Below are positions 1 through 7,802 of a stretch of DNA of 43,666 nucleotides, one piece after another. Both the position numbers and the translations under genes were made by a program. The DNA lies in the NCBI GenBank assembly GCA_031415015.1, contig JANOQT010000164.1, positions 1 through 43,666 on the forward strand, given 5' to 3'. The stretch is from JAUYQR01 sp031415015. Lineage in GTDB: Bacteria; Pseudomonadota; Alphaproteobacteria; Rhodobacterales; Rhodobacteraceae. Numbering within the stretch: position 1 is the first letter of the stretch; each line of letters begins with the position of its first letter. Under the pieces are notes generated by a model. It had not been told where the DNA came from. It did not search any database and worked only from the letters and a program-made list of their open reading frames with translations.

Positions 1-14
1 ACGCTGGATGAAAA

Positions 15-32
15 GGGGGATTTTCATCCCCC
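15..32 (-). terminator. Rho-independent terminator of the first gene
   Basis: A perfect 7-bp stem (gggggat, 15-21, with atccccc, 26-32) closes a 4-nt loop. Read on the minus strand it is followed by TTTT (complement of 11-14). It lies just past the stop codon at 45-47 of the minus-strand gene, so it fits an intrinsic terminator. Confidence 0.75.
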
Positions 33-44
33 CTGCCACCGTTT

Positions 45-1805
45 TCAGAAGCTGGAGAAGATCAGGAACGGCAGCCGCGCCGCCATCATCGCCGCTTGCG
101 CGCCCGCATTCATCACCTCGGCATTCGGGGCCACATCCGCCACCAGTTCGGGTGCCGGTTCGGTAGCGGGCATCGGTGCAGGGGTTGCCTCGACAACATC
201 AGCCAGCTTCGGCGCGACAAATACCGGAGCCGGAGCCTTGGTGCCCAGAACCGGCAGATCGGTCGCCGCCACAGCCTCTTCAACCGGGGCCACCACGGCC
301 ACCGCTTCCGGCTCCACCACCGGCGCTGCGGCCACCTCGGTCACCGGCTCCACCGCAACGGCGGCTTCCGCGATGACCGGCGCTGGCACCGGGGCCACCT
401 CGGGCGGCACCTCGAACAGCGGCAGTGCTGCCTCTTCGATCTTGGCCTCCGGCTCCAATTCGGCTGCCCGCCCGTTGATGGTGAACGCAGCCTTGCGGAT
501 CACCGCATCGCGCCCGCCCATGCCGGGGGCCACCACCATCTGGCCCTGCCCCATCGCGTCCAGCGACATCTCATACCAGCCCATGGCCAGATCCGGGCGC
601 ACCGTCGCGCCAAACCCCTGGCTCAGGTGATGGCCCAGAAACTCGCTGTAGCCCTTTTCGCCCATCGCGGCCAGCAACAGCGCCGACCCCATCGCCACGT
701 CCATATCGTCGCGCGTATAGCCCACCCCAAGGCAGACCTTCGCGGTCCCTGACAGTTGCGCCGGCGACATACCGGAACTCAGGATAAACCCTTCCACCCC
801 CGCCAGCACTTCCTCGGACGGCTTCAGCGACACCGCCGCCACGTGGTCCTTCAGCACCGGCCCGAACGCCGCGCACTGCTCGGCGATCTGGTCGGGGGTA
901 AAGCCCGCCACGTCCTGCGACAGTTCGTCCCCCTTGGCCATCGCATAGGTCCGCGCCAGGCAGAACTGCTCGGCAAGCGCAAAGTTCGCGTCCTGCATCC
1001 CTTCCGCTGTGGTGAACCCGCCATTGGTGTTGGTCGTCAGGCTGACCTGATTGCATTCGGCGGCAAGTGATCCGTTGGCACCGGCCGGGCTCATGAACGA
1101 CGGCAACGCCGGTTCTTCGGCAACGGCCACCTCTTCGACCACAGGCTCCGGCTCTGCGGCCGGTTCGACAACCGCCACCTCTTCAACCACTGGCGCTTCG
1201 GGCAGCAACGTCGGGATCGCCGCCGCCGCCGCTGCGGCCACCGTGCCCGGCGCTGCGATCCCGGCAGGCGCTGTCACCAGCGTGCCGCCCGGGGCCATGC
1301 CCGCCATTTCGTCACGCCGCGCGACCAAGACCGCTTTCAGCCCATACACACTGTTCGACACCACCCCGGCGATGACCGGCCCGCCCGCAACAGTGCGATG
1401 ATAGCTGGTCACCAGAATCGTGCGCTCATGCTCGGTCAACTCACCTGTCGCGGGATAGCCGATGAACGCCTGATACTCGGATATCGCTGCCCGGCTTTTC
1501 GGCCCGATGGCGCCGTCCGGCGTGCCCACCGGATAGCCGAAATAGTTCAGCGCGGTCTGAACCTCCTTGTTCGCCTCGCGCTGTTCGGACGAGATGCTGG
1601 ACTTGGCCTTGACCTTTGCCTTGCTGGATTTGGTCGATTTCTTCTTGTTGTTCTCGTTAGTGATCGCGCTGCCGATGATGCCGCCGATGATCATCCCGGC
1701 CACGACGTCACGGCCATCGGCGCGGGCGGCACTGACAAAGGGCGTCACGGGTGCGAAAGAAACAGAGACCACAAGGGCGGCAGTTGCAATTGCCTTGAAC
1801 TTCAT
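45..1805 (-). CDS. Secreted peptidoglycan-binding-domain protein with Ala/Pro/Glu/Val-rich linkers
   Basis: 586 aa. An N-terminal signal peptide (about 1-30, ending SAARAD) exports it; a glycine-zipper-like stretch (about 35-47, AGMIIGGIIGSA) and a Lys/Ser-rich patch (53-70) follow. Residues about 78-130 form a PG_binding_1 domain (EVQTALNYFGY, DGAIGPKSRAAISEYQ), which in this family binds cell-wall peptidoglycan. A long Ala/Val/Glu/Pro-rich linker, a globular stretch of unrecognised type and a second low-complexity tail complete it. The start at 1805 is chosen because GGAG lies 8 nt upstream and it opens the signal peptide; reading on to 1892 adds 29 residues with no signal character. I infer an envelope-associated structural or regulatory role and recognise no catalytic domain. 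The C-terminal part ends at a terminator hairpin. Confidence 0.8.
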   Translation of the reverse strand: MKFKAIATAALVVSVSFAPVTPFVSAARADGRDVVAGMIIGGIIGSAITNENNKKKSTKSSKAKVKAKSSISSEQREANKEVQTALNYFGYPVGTPDGAIGPKSRAAISEYQAFIGYPATGELTEHERTILVTSYHRTVAGGPVIAGVVSNSVYGLKAVLVARRDEMAGMAPGGTLVTAPAGIAAPGTVAAAAAAAIPTLLPEAPVVEEVAVVEPAAEPEPVVEEVAVAEEPALPSFMSPAGANGSLAAECNQVSLTTNTNGGFTTAEGMQDANFALAEQFCLARTYAMAKGDELSQDVAGFTPDQIAEQCAAFGPVLKDHVAAVSLKPSEEVLAGVEGFILSSGMSPAQLSGTAKVCLGVGYTRDDMDVAMGSALLLAAMGEKGYSEFLGHHLSQGFGATVRPDLAMGWYEMSLDAMGQGQMVVAPGMGGRDAVIRKAAFTINGRAAELEPEAKIEEAALPLFEVPPEVAPVPAPVIAEAAVAVEPVTEVAAAPVVEPEAVAVVAPVEEAVAATDLPVLGTKAPAPVFVAPKLADVVEATPAPMPATEPAPELVADVAPNAEVMNAGAQAAMMAARLPFLIFSSF

Positions 1806-1904
1806 CGCATCACTCCAATTCAAAAGGTAAAGGTCACATTCGCGGTGCAGAATAACACGGCTTTGCCGTAACGGAAGGCAGGATTCCCGCATGTTTCATG
1901 ACAA

Positions 1905-2564
1905 ATGGTGCCACGTTTGACCGAATGGACCCACCTTCCGGGCTTGTCGCCATATCTGGAAACAGTCGCCGCGATGGAGGCCCGCGCCGCCGCCATCGCC
2001 GAGGGCCGCGCCGATGAGGCGATCTGGCTGCTGGAACACCCGCCCCTCTACACCGCCGGCACTTCGGCCAAACCGGCGGATCTGACCGACCCTGACCGCT
2101 TTCCCGTTTATCCCGCCGGTCGGGGCGGGCAGTATACCTACCACGGTCCGGGCCAGCGGGTGATCTACTGCATGCTTGACGTGGGCAAGCGCGGCCGCGA
2201 CGTGCGCTGCTTTGTCCGCGATCTGGAACGCTGGGTCGTAGCCACCCTGGCCGAATTCAACGTCAGGGGAGAGATTCGCCCCGGCCGCGTCGGCGTCTGG
2301 GTTAACCGCCCCGACCGCTCCGGCCCGGACGGGAAACCCACCGAAGACAAGATCGCCGCCATCGGCATCAAGCTGCGCCGCTGGGTCAGCTTTCACGGCA
2401 TCTCGATCAACGTCGAACCGGACCTGACGCACTTCGAAGGCATCGTGCCCTGCGGCATCCGCGACCACGGGGTGACCAGCCTTGTCGATCTTGGCCTGCC
2501 AGTGACGATGGCCGATCTGGATGCGGCTCTCATGGCCACCTTCAACCGGATATTCAGCCCCTGA
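1905..2564 (+). CDS. lipB: Octanoyl-[ACP]:protein N-octanoyltransferase
   Basis: 219 aa, the usual length for LipB. The enzyme moves octanoate from acyl carrier protein to the lipoyl domains of 2-oxoacid dehydrogenases and the glycine cleavage H protein, the first step of lipoate assembly in the cytoplasm. Family motifs are clear: GRGGQYTYHGPGQ at 72-84, the lysine of KIAAIG at 149 and the acyl-accepting cysteine of PCGI at 183, which matches the Lys/Cys dyad of characterised LipB. The ATG at 1905 is the only in-frame ATG near the domain start; the ATGs at 1891 and 1898 are in other frames. It is divergent from the PG-binding gene, so the about 100 bp between them should hold both promoters. 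A palindromic repeat begins 2 nt after its stop codon. Confidence 0.95.
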   Translation: MVPRLTEWTHLPGLSPYLETVAAMEARAAAIAEGRADEAIWLLEHPPLYTAGTSAKPADLTDPDRFPVYPAGRGGQYTYHGPGQRVIYCMLDVGKRGRDVRCFVRDLERWVVATLAEFNVRGEIRPGRVGVWVNRPDRSGPDGKPTEDKIAAIGIKLRRWVSFHGISINVEPDLTHFEGIVPCGIRDHGVTSLVDLGLPVTMADLDAALMATFNRIFSP

Positions 2565-2566
2565 CC

Positions 2567-2590
2567 GTAGGATGGGCAATACTGCCCATC
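2567..2590 (+). repeat. Dispersed palindromic element, copy 1
   Basis: GTAGGATGGGCAAT followed by ACTGCCCATC. Stem gatgggca (2571-2578) pairs with tgcccatc (2583-2590) across a 4-nt loop. It starts 2 nt after the lipB stop. The same unit recurs at 5071, 14436, 18891 and 18928. The position suggests an mRNA 3'-end or terminator role; there is no T tract. Confidence 0.75.
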
Positions 2591-2705
2591 TCCCCTCCGT
2601 GCCTTGCAAATTGCCGCACTCCCCTGGCTTGCTATTGCATATCAAGCGCCCTGATCCCCATGTTGCCCTCAAGGCGACTCGCGCCCCGTGATACATGAGG
2701 ACACC

Positions 2706-3119
2706 ATGACCAAGTTCATCCTGTCGGCCGCCGTTCTGGCGGCGACCCTCGCCGCTCCCGCCTTCGCTGGCGACGCTGCGGCGGGCGAGGATACGTTCAA
2801 GAAGTGCAAGGCCTGCCACTCCGTCATCGCCCCCGACGGGACCGAGATCCAGAAGGGCGGCCGCACCGGCCCCAACCTCTACGGCATCATCGGCCGCGCC
2901 GTCGCCTCGGACCCCGATTTCAAATACGGCGACGGCATCCTCGCCCTCGGTGCCACCGGCGCGGTGTGGGACGAAGCCTCGCTTGCCGCTTATGTGGCCG
3001 ATCCGGGTGCCTACCTGAAAACCGCCACCGGCGACGATGCCGCCAAATCCAAGATGTCCTTCAAATTGGCCTCTGGCGGCGAGGATGTAGCAACCTACCT
3101 CGCTTCAGTCGCGCAGTAA
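2706..3119 (+). CDS. cycA: Periplasmic class I cytochrome c (c550/c2 type)
   Basis: 137 aa. A signal peptide (1-21, ending PAFA) sends it to the periplasm. CKACH at 34-38 is the covalent haem motif with His38 as one axial ligand, and Met117 in KSKMSF is the expected sixth ligand. The spacing and the AKSKM(S/T)F motif resemble Paracoccus c550 and Rhodobacter c2, mobile carriers from the bc1 complex to cytochrome c oxidase. The ATG at 2706 has GAGGA a few nt upstream and opens the signal peptide; an in-frame start at 2688 would put charged residues ahead of it. ctaD follows 213 bp downstream on the same strand, a pairing also known for Paracoccus, which supports an electron-donor role. The symbol is by homology of type, not proof of orthology. 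Confidence 0.88.
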   Translation: MTKFILSAAVLAATLAAPAFAGDAAAGEDTFKKCKACHSVIAPDGTEIQKGGRTGPNLYGIIGRAVASDPDFKYGDGILALGATGAVWDEASLAAYVADPGAYLKTATGDDAAKSKMSFKLASGGEDVATYLASVAQ

Positions 3120-3332
3120 CCAGCGCCCCGCCCCCGCATCCCGGCGCGCGCCCCACCCCGGGGCCGCGCCGCCCCGTTTGCCGCAAAGTCCCGCAATTTC
3201 TGCCCCCTGCGGCAAAGTCATGCATTGCGACAACGCGCCCGCCCGATTAAAGACGTCTGCACAAGGGAACCGGGCGGGCCATCCTTCGGACCGTCAACCG
3301 GCAAGACACATTGACCAAAGCGGGAGACGCCC

Positions 3333-5012
3333 ATGGCGGACGCAGCCATCCACGGCCACGAACATTCCAGACCGGGGTTCTTTACCCGCTGGTTCATGTC
3401 GACCAACCACAAGGACATCGGGATCCTCTACCTGTTTGCCGGTGGTCTGGTCGGCCTGATCTCGGTCATCTTCACCGTCTACATGCGGATGGAGCTGATG
3501 AACCCCGGCGTGCAGTACATGTGTCAGGAAGGCTTGCGCCTTGTGGCAGATGCCGCCGCGACCTGCACTCCGAACGGTCATATCTGGAACGTCACCATCA
3601 CCGCCCACGGCATCCTGATGATGTTCTTCGTCGTCATCCCGGCGCTGTTCGGCGGCTTTGGCAACTACTTCATGCCGCTGCAGATCGGAGCACCAGATAT
3701 GGCGTTCCCGCGGATGAACAACCTGTCGTTCTGGCTGTATATCGCCGGCACCTCGCTGGCCGTGGCCTCGCTGTTCGCCCCCGGTGGCGGTGGTGACCTT
3801 GGCACTGGCGCGGGCGTCGGCTGGGTTCTTTACCCGCCGCTGTCCACCACGGCTGAGGGCGGCTACGCGATGGACCTCGCAATTTTTGCGGTCCACCTGT
3901 CGGGTGCGTCGTCGATCCTGGGTGCGATCAACATGATCACCACCTTCCTGAACATGCGCGCGCCGGGCATGACCATGCACAAGGTGCCGCTGTTCGCCTG
4001 GTCGATCTTCGTCACCGCCTGGCTGATTCTGCTGTCGCTGCCGGTGCTGGCCGGTGCCATCACCATGCTGCTGACCGACCGCAACTTCGGCACCACCTTC
4101 TTCTCGCCCTCGGGCGGCGGCGACCCGGTACTGTATCAGCACATCCTGTGGTTCTTCGGCCACCCAGAGGTGTACATCATCATCCTGCCGGCCTTCGGGA
4201 TCATCTCTCAGGTCATCGCCACCTTCTCGAAAAAGCCGATCTTCGGGTACCTGCCGATGGTCTACGCGATGGTTGCCATCGGCGTGCTGGGCTTCGTCGT
4301 CTGGGCGCACCACATGTACACCGTGGGTCTGTCGCTGACCCAGCAAAGCTATTTCATGCTGGCAACGATGGTGATCGCGGTGCCCACCGGCATCAAGATT
4401 TTCAGCTGGATTGCCACGATGTGGGGCGGGTCGGTCGAATTCAAGACACCGATGCTGTTCGCCTTCGGCTTCCTGTTCCTGTTCACCGCCGGAGGCGTCA
4501 CCGGCATCGTGCTCAGCCAGGCCGCCGTCGACCGCGTCTATCACGACACCTATTATGTGGTCGCCCACTTCCACTACGTGATGTCGCTGGGGGCTGTCTT
4601 CGGCATCTTCGCCGGGGTGTATTTCTGGATCGGCAAGATGTCGGGCCGCCAATATCCGGAATGGGCGGGCAAGCTGCACTTCTGGGTGATGTTCATCGGC
4701 TCGAACCTGACCTTCTTCCCGCAGCACTTCCTTGGCCGTCAGGGCATGCCGCGCCGCTACATCGACTACCCCGAAGCGTTCGCCTACTGGAACTGGTTCT
4801 CCTCGATCGGGGCGTTCATGTCCTTTGCCTCCTTCGTGTTCTTCATCGGCATCGTGTTCTACACCCTGCTGGCAGGCCGCCGCGTGACCCAGAACAACTA
4901 CTGGAACGAATACGCCGACACGCTGGAATGGACCCTGCCCTCGCCCCCGCCCGAACACACGTTCGAGCAGCTGCCAAAGCGCGAAGACTGGGACAAGCAA
5001 CACGCCCACTAA
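3333..5012 (+). CDS. ctaD: Cytochrome c oxidase subunit I (aa3 type)
   Basis: 559 aa, full length, with about 12 membrane segments. This is the catalytic subunit that reduces O2 and pumps protons. Haem a ligands are His92 and His414 (AHFHY), the haem a3 ligand is His412, and CuB ligands are His277 (GHPEVY, with the crosslinking Tyr281) and His326-His327 (AHHMYT). D-channel Asp122 (GAPDMAFPRMNN) and the gating Glu279 are present, so it is a type A1 pump. GGGAG lies about 6 nt before the ATG at 3333. As in Rhodobacter sphaeroides, subunits II and III and the assembly genes are not adjacent. A strong terminator follows at 5031. The long open frame on the opposite strand is a shadow of this GC-rich gene. 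Confidence 0.97.
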   Translation: MADAAIHGHEHSRPGFFTRWFMSTNHKDIGILYLFAGGLVGLISVIFTVYMRMELMNPGVQYMCQEGLRLVADAAATCTPNGHIWNVTITAHGILMMFFVVIPALFGGFGNYFMPLQIGAPDMAFPRMNNLSFWLYIAGTSLAVASLFAPGGGGDLGTGAGVGWVLYPPLSTTAEGGYAMDLAIFAVHLSGASSILGAINMITTFLNMRAPGMTMHKVPLFAWSIFVTAWLILLSLPVLAGAITMLLTDRNFGTTFFSPSGGGDPVLYQHILWFFGHPEVYIIILPAFGIISQVIATFSKKPIFGYLPMVYAMVAIGVLGFVVWAHHMYTVGLSLTQQSYFMLATMVIAVPTGIKIFSWIATMWGGSVEFKTPMLFAFGFLFLFTAGGVTGIVLSQAAVDRVYHDTYYVVAHFHYVMSLGAVFGIFAGVYFWIGKMSGRQYPEWAGKLHFWVMFIGSNLTFFPQHFLGRQGMPRRYIDYPEAFAYWNWFSSIGAFMSFASFVFFIGIVFYTLLAGRRVTQNNYWNEYADTLEWTLPSPPPEHTFEQLPKREDWDKQHAH

Positions 5013-5030
5013 GGCTCAGCATAACAAGCA

Positions 5031-5058
5031 AAGGCCCCGGAGAAATCCGGGGCCTTTT
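5031..5058 (+). terminator. Intrinsic terminator of ctaD
   Basis: A perfect 10-bp stem, aaggccccgg (5031-5040) with ccggggcctt (5047-5056), loop agaaat, followed by TT within the run CCTTTTGC. It starts 18 nt after the ctaD stop. The stem also carries A's on its 5' flank, so it could act weakly in both directions. Confidence 0.88.
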
Positions 5059-5070
5059 GCGTTTGCGTTC

Positions 5071-5093
5071 GTAGGATGGGCAATCTGCCCATC
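5071..5093 (+). repeat. Dispersed palindromic element, copy 2
   Basis: GTAGGATGGGCAAT then CTGCCCATC. Stem gatgggca (5075-5082) pairs with tgcccatc (5086-5093) across a 3-nt loop. It sits 14 nt downstream of the ctaD terminator, so here it is not the only 3'-end signal. Confidence 0.75.
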
Positions 5094-5407
5094 ATTGCGG
5101 CTCGCCGCCTTACCACAAGGCGCAACTTGTCACAGGACAGCGCCTGACCGCCGGGGGGCGCACCAACGGCAGTTCTACGCCCTTTTTGCCTCAACCTCTC
5201 CCACCGAATCTCTGCTGGAGACACCTCAAAGCGCCCGCCCGAGGGCGCGGTCGGGCGCTGCCCGGCGGGCTTCGCCCTTGATTCCGGGCGGGGGAAGAGG
5301 CCAATTCAGCGCGCAGAAGGTCGGAGCATGGCTCAGATCATCGGGTGCATTGTCGCCATGACCAACCTGCAGCTATCCTTTGGCAGGCGATATCCAAGGA
5401 GGCCGCG
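5094..5407. other. Intergenic stretch between ctaD and the HEPN-like gene
   Basis: About 310 bp with no gene I can support. It holds a GC-rich hairpin (gcgcccg at 5231-5237 with cgggcgc at 5252-5258), the 29-nt dispersed repeat at 5261-5289, and a very good ribosome binding site (AAGGAGG, 5396-5402) for the next gene. I see no convincing promoter. Confidence 0.6.
5261..5289 (+). repeat. 29-nt dispersed repeat, copy A
   Basis: The 29 bases here, beginning CCCGGCGGGCTTCGCCC and ending CCGGGC, recur exactly as the reverse complement at 32109-32137, 27 kb away and also intergenic. The unit can fold: outer CCCGG/CCGGG around an inner GGGC-TTC-GCCC hairpin. The flanking bases differ between copies, so only this core is shared. 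Confidence 0.8.
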
Positions 5408-5998
5408 ATGCCTGAAAAGAACGTTGCTACCGCCAGAGACGCACTGTCACAATATTGGCACAATAATGCAGCGATGTGGCTCAATCGTCAGCATTGCGGC
5501 TTTGCCACAGACGACCGCTATCAGGACTTCTGCATTGCAAAAGACCAGATCCAAGACACAGCTGAAGCAATGCTGGTCCATCGGCGCCAAGGATTCTCCG
5601 CCGACCCATTCGCGGGATACATTGAGCTTTGGGGCATCCTGCAATCTGTCGTTCTGCAGCAGGACGCAATTCGCGAGATGGAGTATGCCATCATCGGGCA
5701 GCGTCCAAAGTATCCTAAAGGTGACGCTTCTATTGCCCTCCGCAACTTGCGAAACATCCTAGGCGGTCACTCGAGTTGGAGCGACATAGAGCGCGACGGC
5801 ATCACGCGGCGCTGCACAATCAGACGACAGAAGATGAGCTACGACCATATCGACTACGAGGTCTATGAAAATGGCGCGCCTCTTCACAAAGTTATCCAGT
5901 TGGGCGACCTCTTGGATGCGTGCGATGTCGAAGCCGCCGGGATATTGAAGGACTTGTTCGTGGGATTGACGCGGCAAGTTTCCTCGCCAGTTCCGTAG
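5408..5998 (+). CDS. Hypothetical protein with HEPN-like motif
   Basis: 196 aa. The start at 5408 is fixed by an ideal AAGGAGG at 5396-5402. The protein is soluble, with no signal peptide or membrane segment. Two blocks stand out: a helix with YIELWGILQSVVLQQDAI (71-88) and LRNLRNILGGH (111-121), in which Arg115-Asn116 and His121 form an R-x5-H pattern as in HEPN-type RNases and HEPN-related folds. I recall hypothetical proteins with the same QQDAI...RNxxxGH layout but no assigned function. Base use is clearly less GC-rich than its neighbours, with many A/T-ending codons, and it stands alone between two intergenic gaps, which suggests recent transfer. No partner antitoxin (for example a MNT nucleotidyltransferase) is adjacent, so a toxin role is only a guess. 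Confidence 0.75.
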   Translation: MPEKNVATARDALSQYWHNNAAMWLNRQHCGFATDDRYQDFCIAKDQIQDTAEAMLVHRRQGFSADPFAGYIELWGILQSVVLQQDAIREMEYAIIGQRPKYPKGDASIALRNLRNILGGHSSWSDIERDGITRRCTIRRQKMSYDHIDYEVYENGAPLHKVIQLGDLLDACDVEAAGILKDLFVGLTRQVSSPVP

Positions 5999-6106
5999 GT
6001 GAGAATAGCCAACCAGAATCCACAACGATAGCCTAACGTAGTCGCTCACCTCCTGCGGACAAACTGTCGCCTTTCCCAACCGCCTCCACCGCCCTACCTT
6101 GCCGCC

Positions 6107-6592
6107 ATGCCCTACCAGTTCCTCCCCTCTGACCCGGAAGAGACCCGCCTGCACCTCTGGCCGCACCGGTCCTTGAACCAGCGTGGCTTTGTCTGGTTCA
6201 TCGGCCTCACCGCCGCACTGATCGCGCTGCCGATGTTCGGGGTGATCGGCTCGCCCGTCGTCTGGGCCCTCCTGCCTTTCCTGCTGACCGCGGTCTGGGC
6301 GATCTGGTTTGCGCTGCGCAAGAACGGCCGCGACCGCGACATTGTCGAGGATCTGACCTTGTCACCCGCCCGGATCAGCCTGTCGCGCCACGGACCAAGG
6401 GGCCGGCAGCAGGACTGGGAGGCGAACCCCTACTGGCTGCGTCTGACCTTGCACCCGACCGGCGGGCCGGTGCCCAACTATCTGACCCTGAAAGCCGAAG
6501 CGCGCGAGGTCGAGTTAGGTGCTTTTCTGTCGGAAGAGGAACGCATCGCCCTTTGCCATGATCTGGAACGCCGGCTGGCCGCCCTGCGGTAA
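6107..6592 (+). CDS. DUF2244-family membrane protein
   Basis: 161 aa. A short N-terminal segment (LHLWPHRSLNQRGFVWF) precedes two membrane helices (about 24-42 and 45-65) and a soluble C-terminal domain (about 70-161) with ARISLSR and NYLTL. This layout and the PHRSL motif match DUF2244, a family of integral membrane proteins common in alphaproteobacteria whose function is unknown; relatives often occur near respiratory oxidase genes, as here (ctaD is 1.1 kb upstream). No strong ribosome binding site precedes the ATG at 6107, but no better start lies in frame. It ends 25 nt before a tandem repeat. Confidence 0.75.
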   Translation: MPYQFLPSDPEETRLHLWPHRSLNQRGFVWFIGLTAALIALPMFGVIGSPVVWALLPFLLTAVWAIWFALRKNGRDRDIVEDLTLSPARISLSRHGPRGRQQDWEANPYWLRLTLHPTGGPVPNYLTLKAEAREVELGAFLSEEERIALCHDLERRLAALR

Positions 6593-6616
6593 AGCGCGCC
6601 GGTCCACGATCGTTGG

Positions 6617-6672
6617 GCCAAATCAGCCGCGCCAAATCAGCCGCGCCAAATCAGTCGGGCCAAATCAGTCGG
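6617..6672 (+). repeat. Four tandem copies of a 14-bp unit
   Basis: Units at 6617-6630, 6631-6644, 6645-6658 and 6659-6672. The first two are gccaaatcagccgc and the last two gccaaatcagtcgg, followed by a partial gcc. The unit is 14 bp, not a multiple of three, and lies in the gap between the DUF2244 gene and the next membrane-protein gene, about 80 nt before its start. Confidence 0.9.
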
Positions 6673-6753
6673 GCCATGACAAAGGTCAAGGCAAACTCTG
6701 GCGCGATGTGCCAGCTTCGCGGCTAAGGCGACCCTTGGCCAAAGGAGGCAATC

Positions 6754-7146
6754 ATGGCGACATCCTACCCCCGCTGGACCTGGCCCGTGGCAATCGCGGC
6801 AGGCCTGTTCGGCGCAGTGACCATCTTTACCGGCGGAATGACGCTGTTTGGCCCGACGTCGGCGCAACAGGCGGCGGGCAACGCGGTGACCTTCGTGCTG
6901 ATCTTCAACTTTCTGGCCGGCTTTGCCTATGTTGCTGCGGCGGCGGCACTCTGGTTTCACCACCCGCTCGCCCGGCCACTGGCGCTGGCCATCGGTCTGG
7001 CCACGCTGGCGGTCTTTGCCGCATTCGGCGTTGCGGTCATGGGCGGCACGCCATTCGAGATGCGCACCGTCGGTGCCATGATCCTGCGGGCCGGGTTCTG
7101 GCTGACCGTGGCGCTGATGCTGGGCGCCGTAACCCGAAAGGCCTGA
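6754..7146 (+). CDS. Small four-helix membrane protein, unknown function
   Basis: 130 aa with about four hydrophobic segments (roughly 9-30, 43-66, 72-95 and 105-126) and a short basic tail (TRKA), so an inner-membrane protein. The start at 6754 has an excellent AAAGGAGG 6 nt upstream. I do not recognise a named family and see no catalytic motif. It lies 3' of a tandem 14-bp repeat that may form part of its promoter or leader, and it converges on the yqeY-type gene with only 15 nt between stops. Confidence 0.7.
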   Translation: MATSYPRWTWPVAIAAGLFGAVTIFTGGMTLFGPTSAQQAAGNAVTFVLIFNFLAGFAYVAAAAALWFHHPLARPLALAIGLATLAVFAAFGVAVMGGTPFEMRTVGAMILRAGFWLTVALMLGAVTRKA

Positions 7147-7161
7147 ACGGCGCGGCGGGGC

Positions 7162-7620
7162 TTAGCCCAGCCGCCCCTTGACCAGCGCGCCGACTGCGCC
7201 GAAATCCATCTGACCGGTGTACTTTCCCTTCAGCGCCGCCATCACCTTGCCGCAGTCGCGGATGCTGGCCGCCCCGGTTTCGCTGACGGCCGCCACAACC
7301 GCAGCCTCGACCTCTTCATCCGACATCTGGCGCGGCAGGAATTCCTGGATCACCCCGATTTCCGCCAGTTCCTTTTCCGCCAGTTCCAGCCGCCCGCCCT
7401 CTTCATAGGCGCGGGCCGATTCCTGGCGCTGCTTGACCATCTTGCCCATGATCTGCAGGATATCGCCCTCGCCGACCCCGACTTCGCCGGCTTCGCCCCG
7501 AACGGCAATCTCGCGGTCCTTGATGGCTGCATTGATCAGCCGCAGCGTTGAAAGGCGATCCGCCTCCCTCGCCTTCATCGCCTCTTTCAAGGCGGTCTGC
7601 AGACGGTCGCGCAACAGCAT
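7162..7620 (-). CDS. yqeY: GatB/YqeY domain-containing protein
   Basis: 152 aa, typical for YqeY. It carries the family pattern: N-terminal LRDRLQTALKEAMKAREADRLSTLRLINAAIKD, a middle coiled helix, QEFLPRQMSDEE, and the C-terminal GKVMAALKGKYTGQMDFG motif. The family resembles the tail domain of GatB amidotransferase and probably contacts tRNA, but its role is not settled. The ATG at 7620 opens the conserved domain; an in-frame TTG at 7647 would add nine unconserved residues. It is divergent from carA, with the shared promoter region at 7621-7802, an arrangement seen in many Rhodobacterales. Confidence 0.9.
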   Translation of the reverse strand: MLLRDRLQTALKEAMKAREADRLSTLRLINAAIKDREIAVRGEAGEVGVGEGDILQIMGKMVKQRQESARAYEEGGRLELAEKELAEIGVIQEFLPRQMSDEEVEAAVVAAVSETGAASIRDCGKVMAALKGKYTGQMDFGAVGALVKGRLG

Positions 7621-7802
7621 CGGATGTCCATCCCCATGGTTAATCAACAGCGTTCGACAGTACAGCTAAAGTGGATCGACCGCAACTCCACCCCTCATTT
7701 TCAACCCACTGATAACGCTAGTAAAACCATTTGCAAAGCGACCTTGACCCCGGCCTCTCCGCCCCTTACGTTCACCAAAATTTGCTGACGGGAGTCGCGC
7801 CG

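Noticed and set aside
2636..2646. Possible FNR/FnrL box ahead of the cytochrome c gene
   Set aside because: The match (ttgcatatcaa) has the wrong spacing for TTGAT-N4-ATCAA.
3294..5009. Long 571-codon open frame opposite ctaD
   Set aside because: It is the antisense shadow of a confirmed gene, rich in His, Arg, Asp and Gln as expected from GC-rich third positions, with no domain or start signal.
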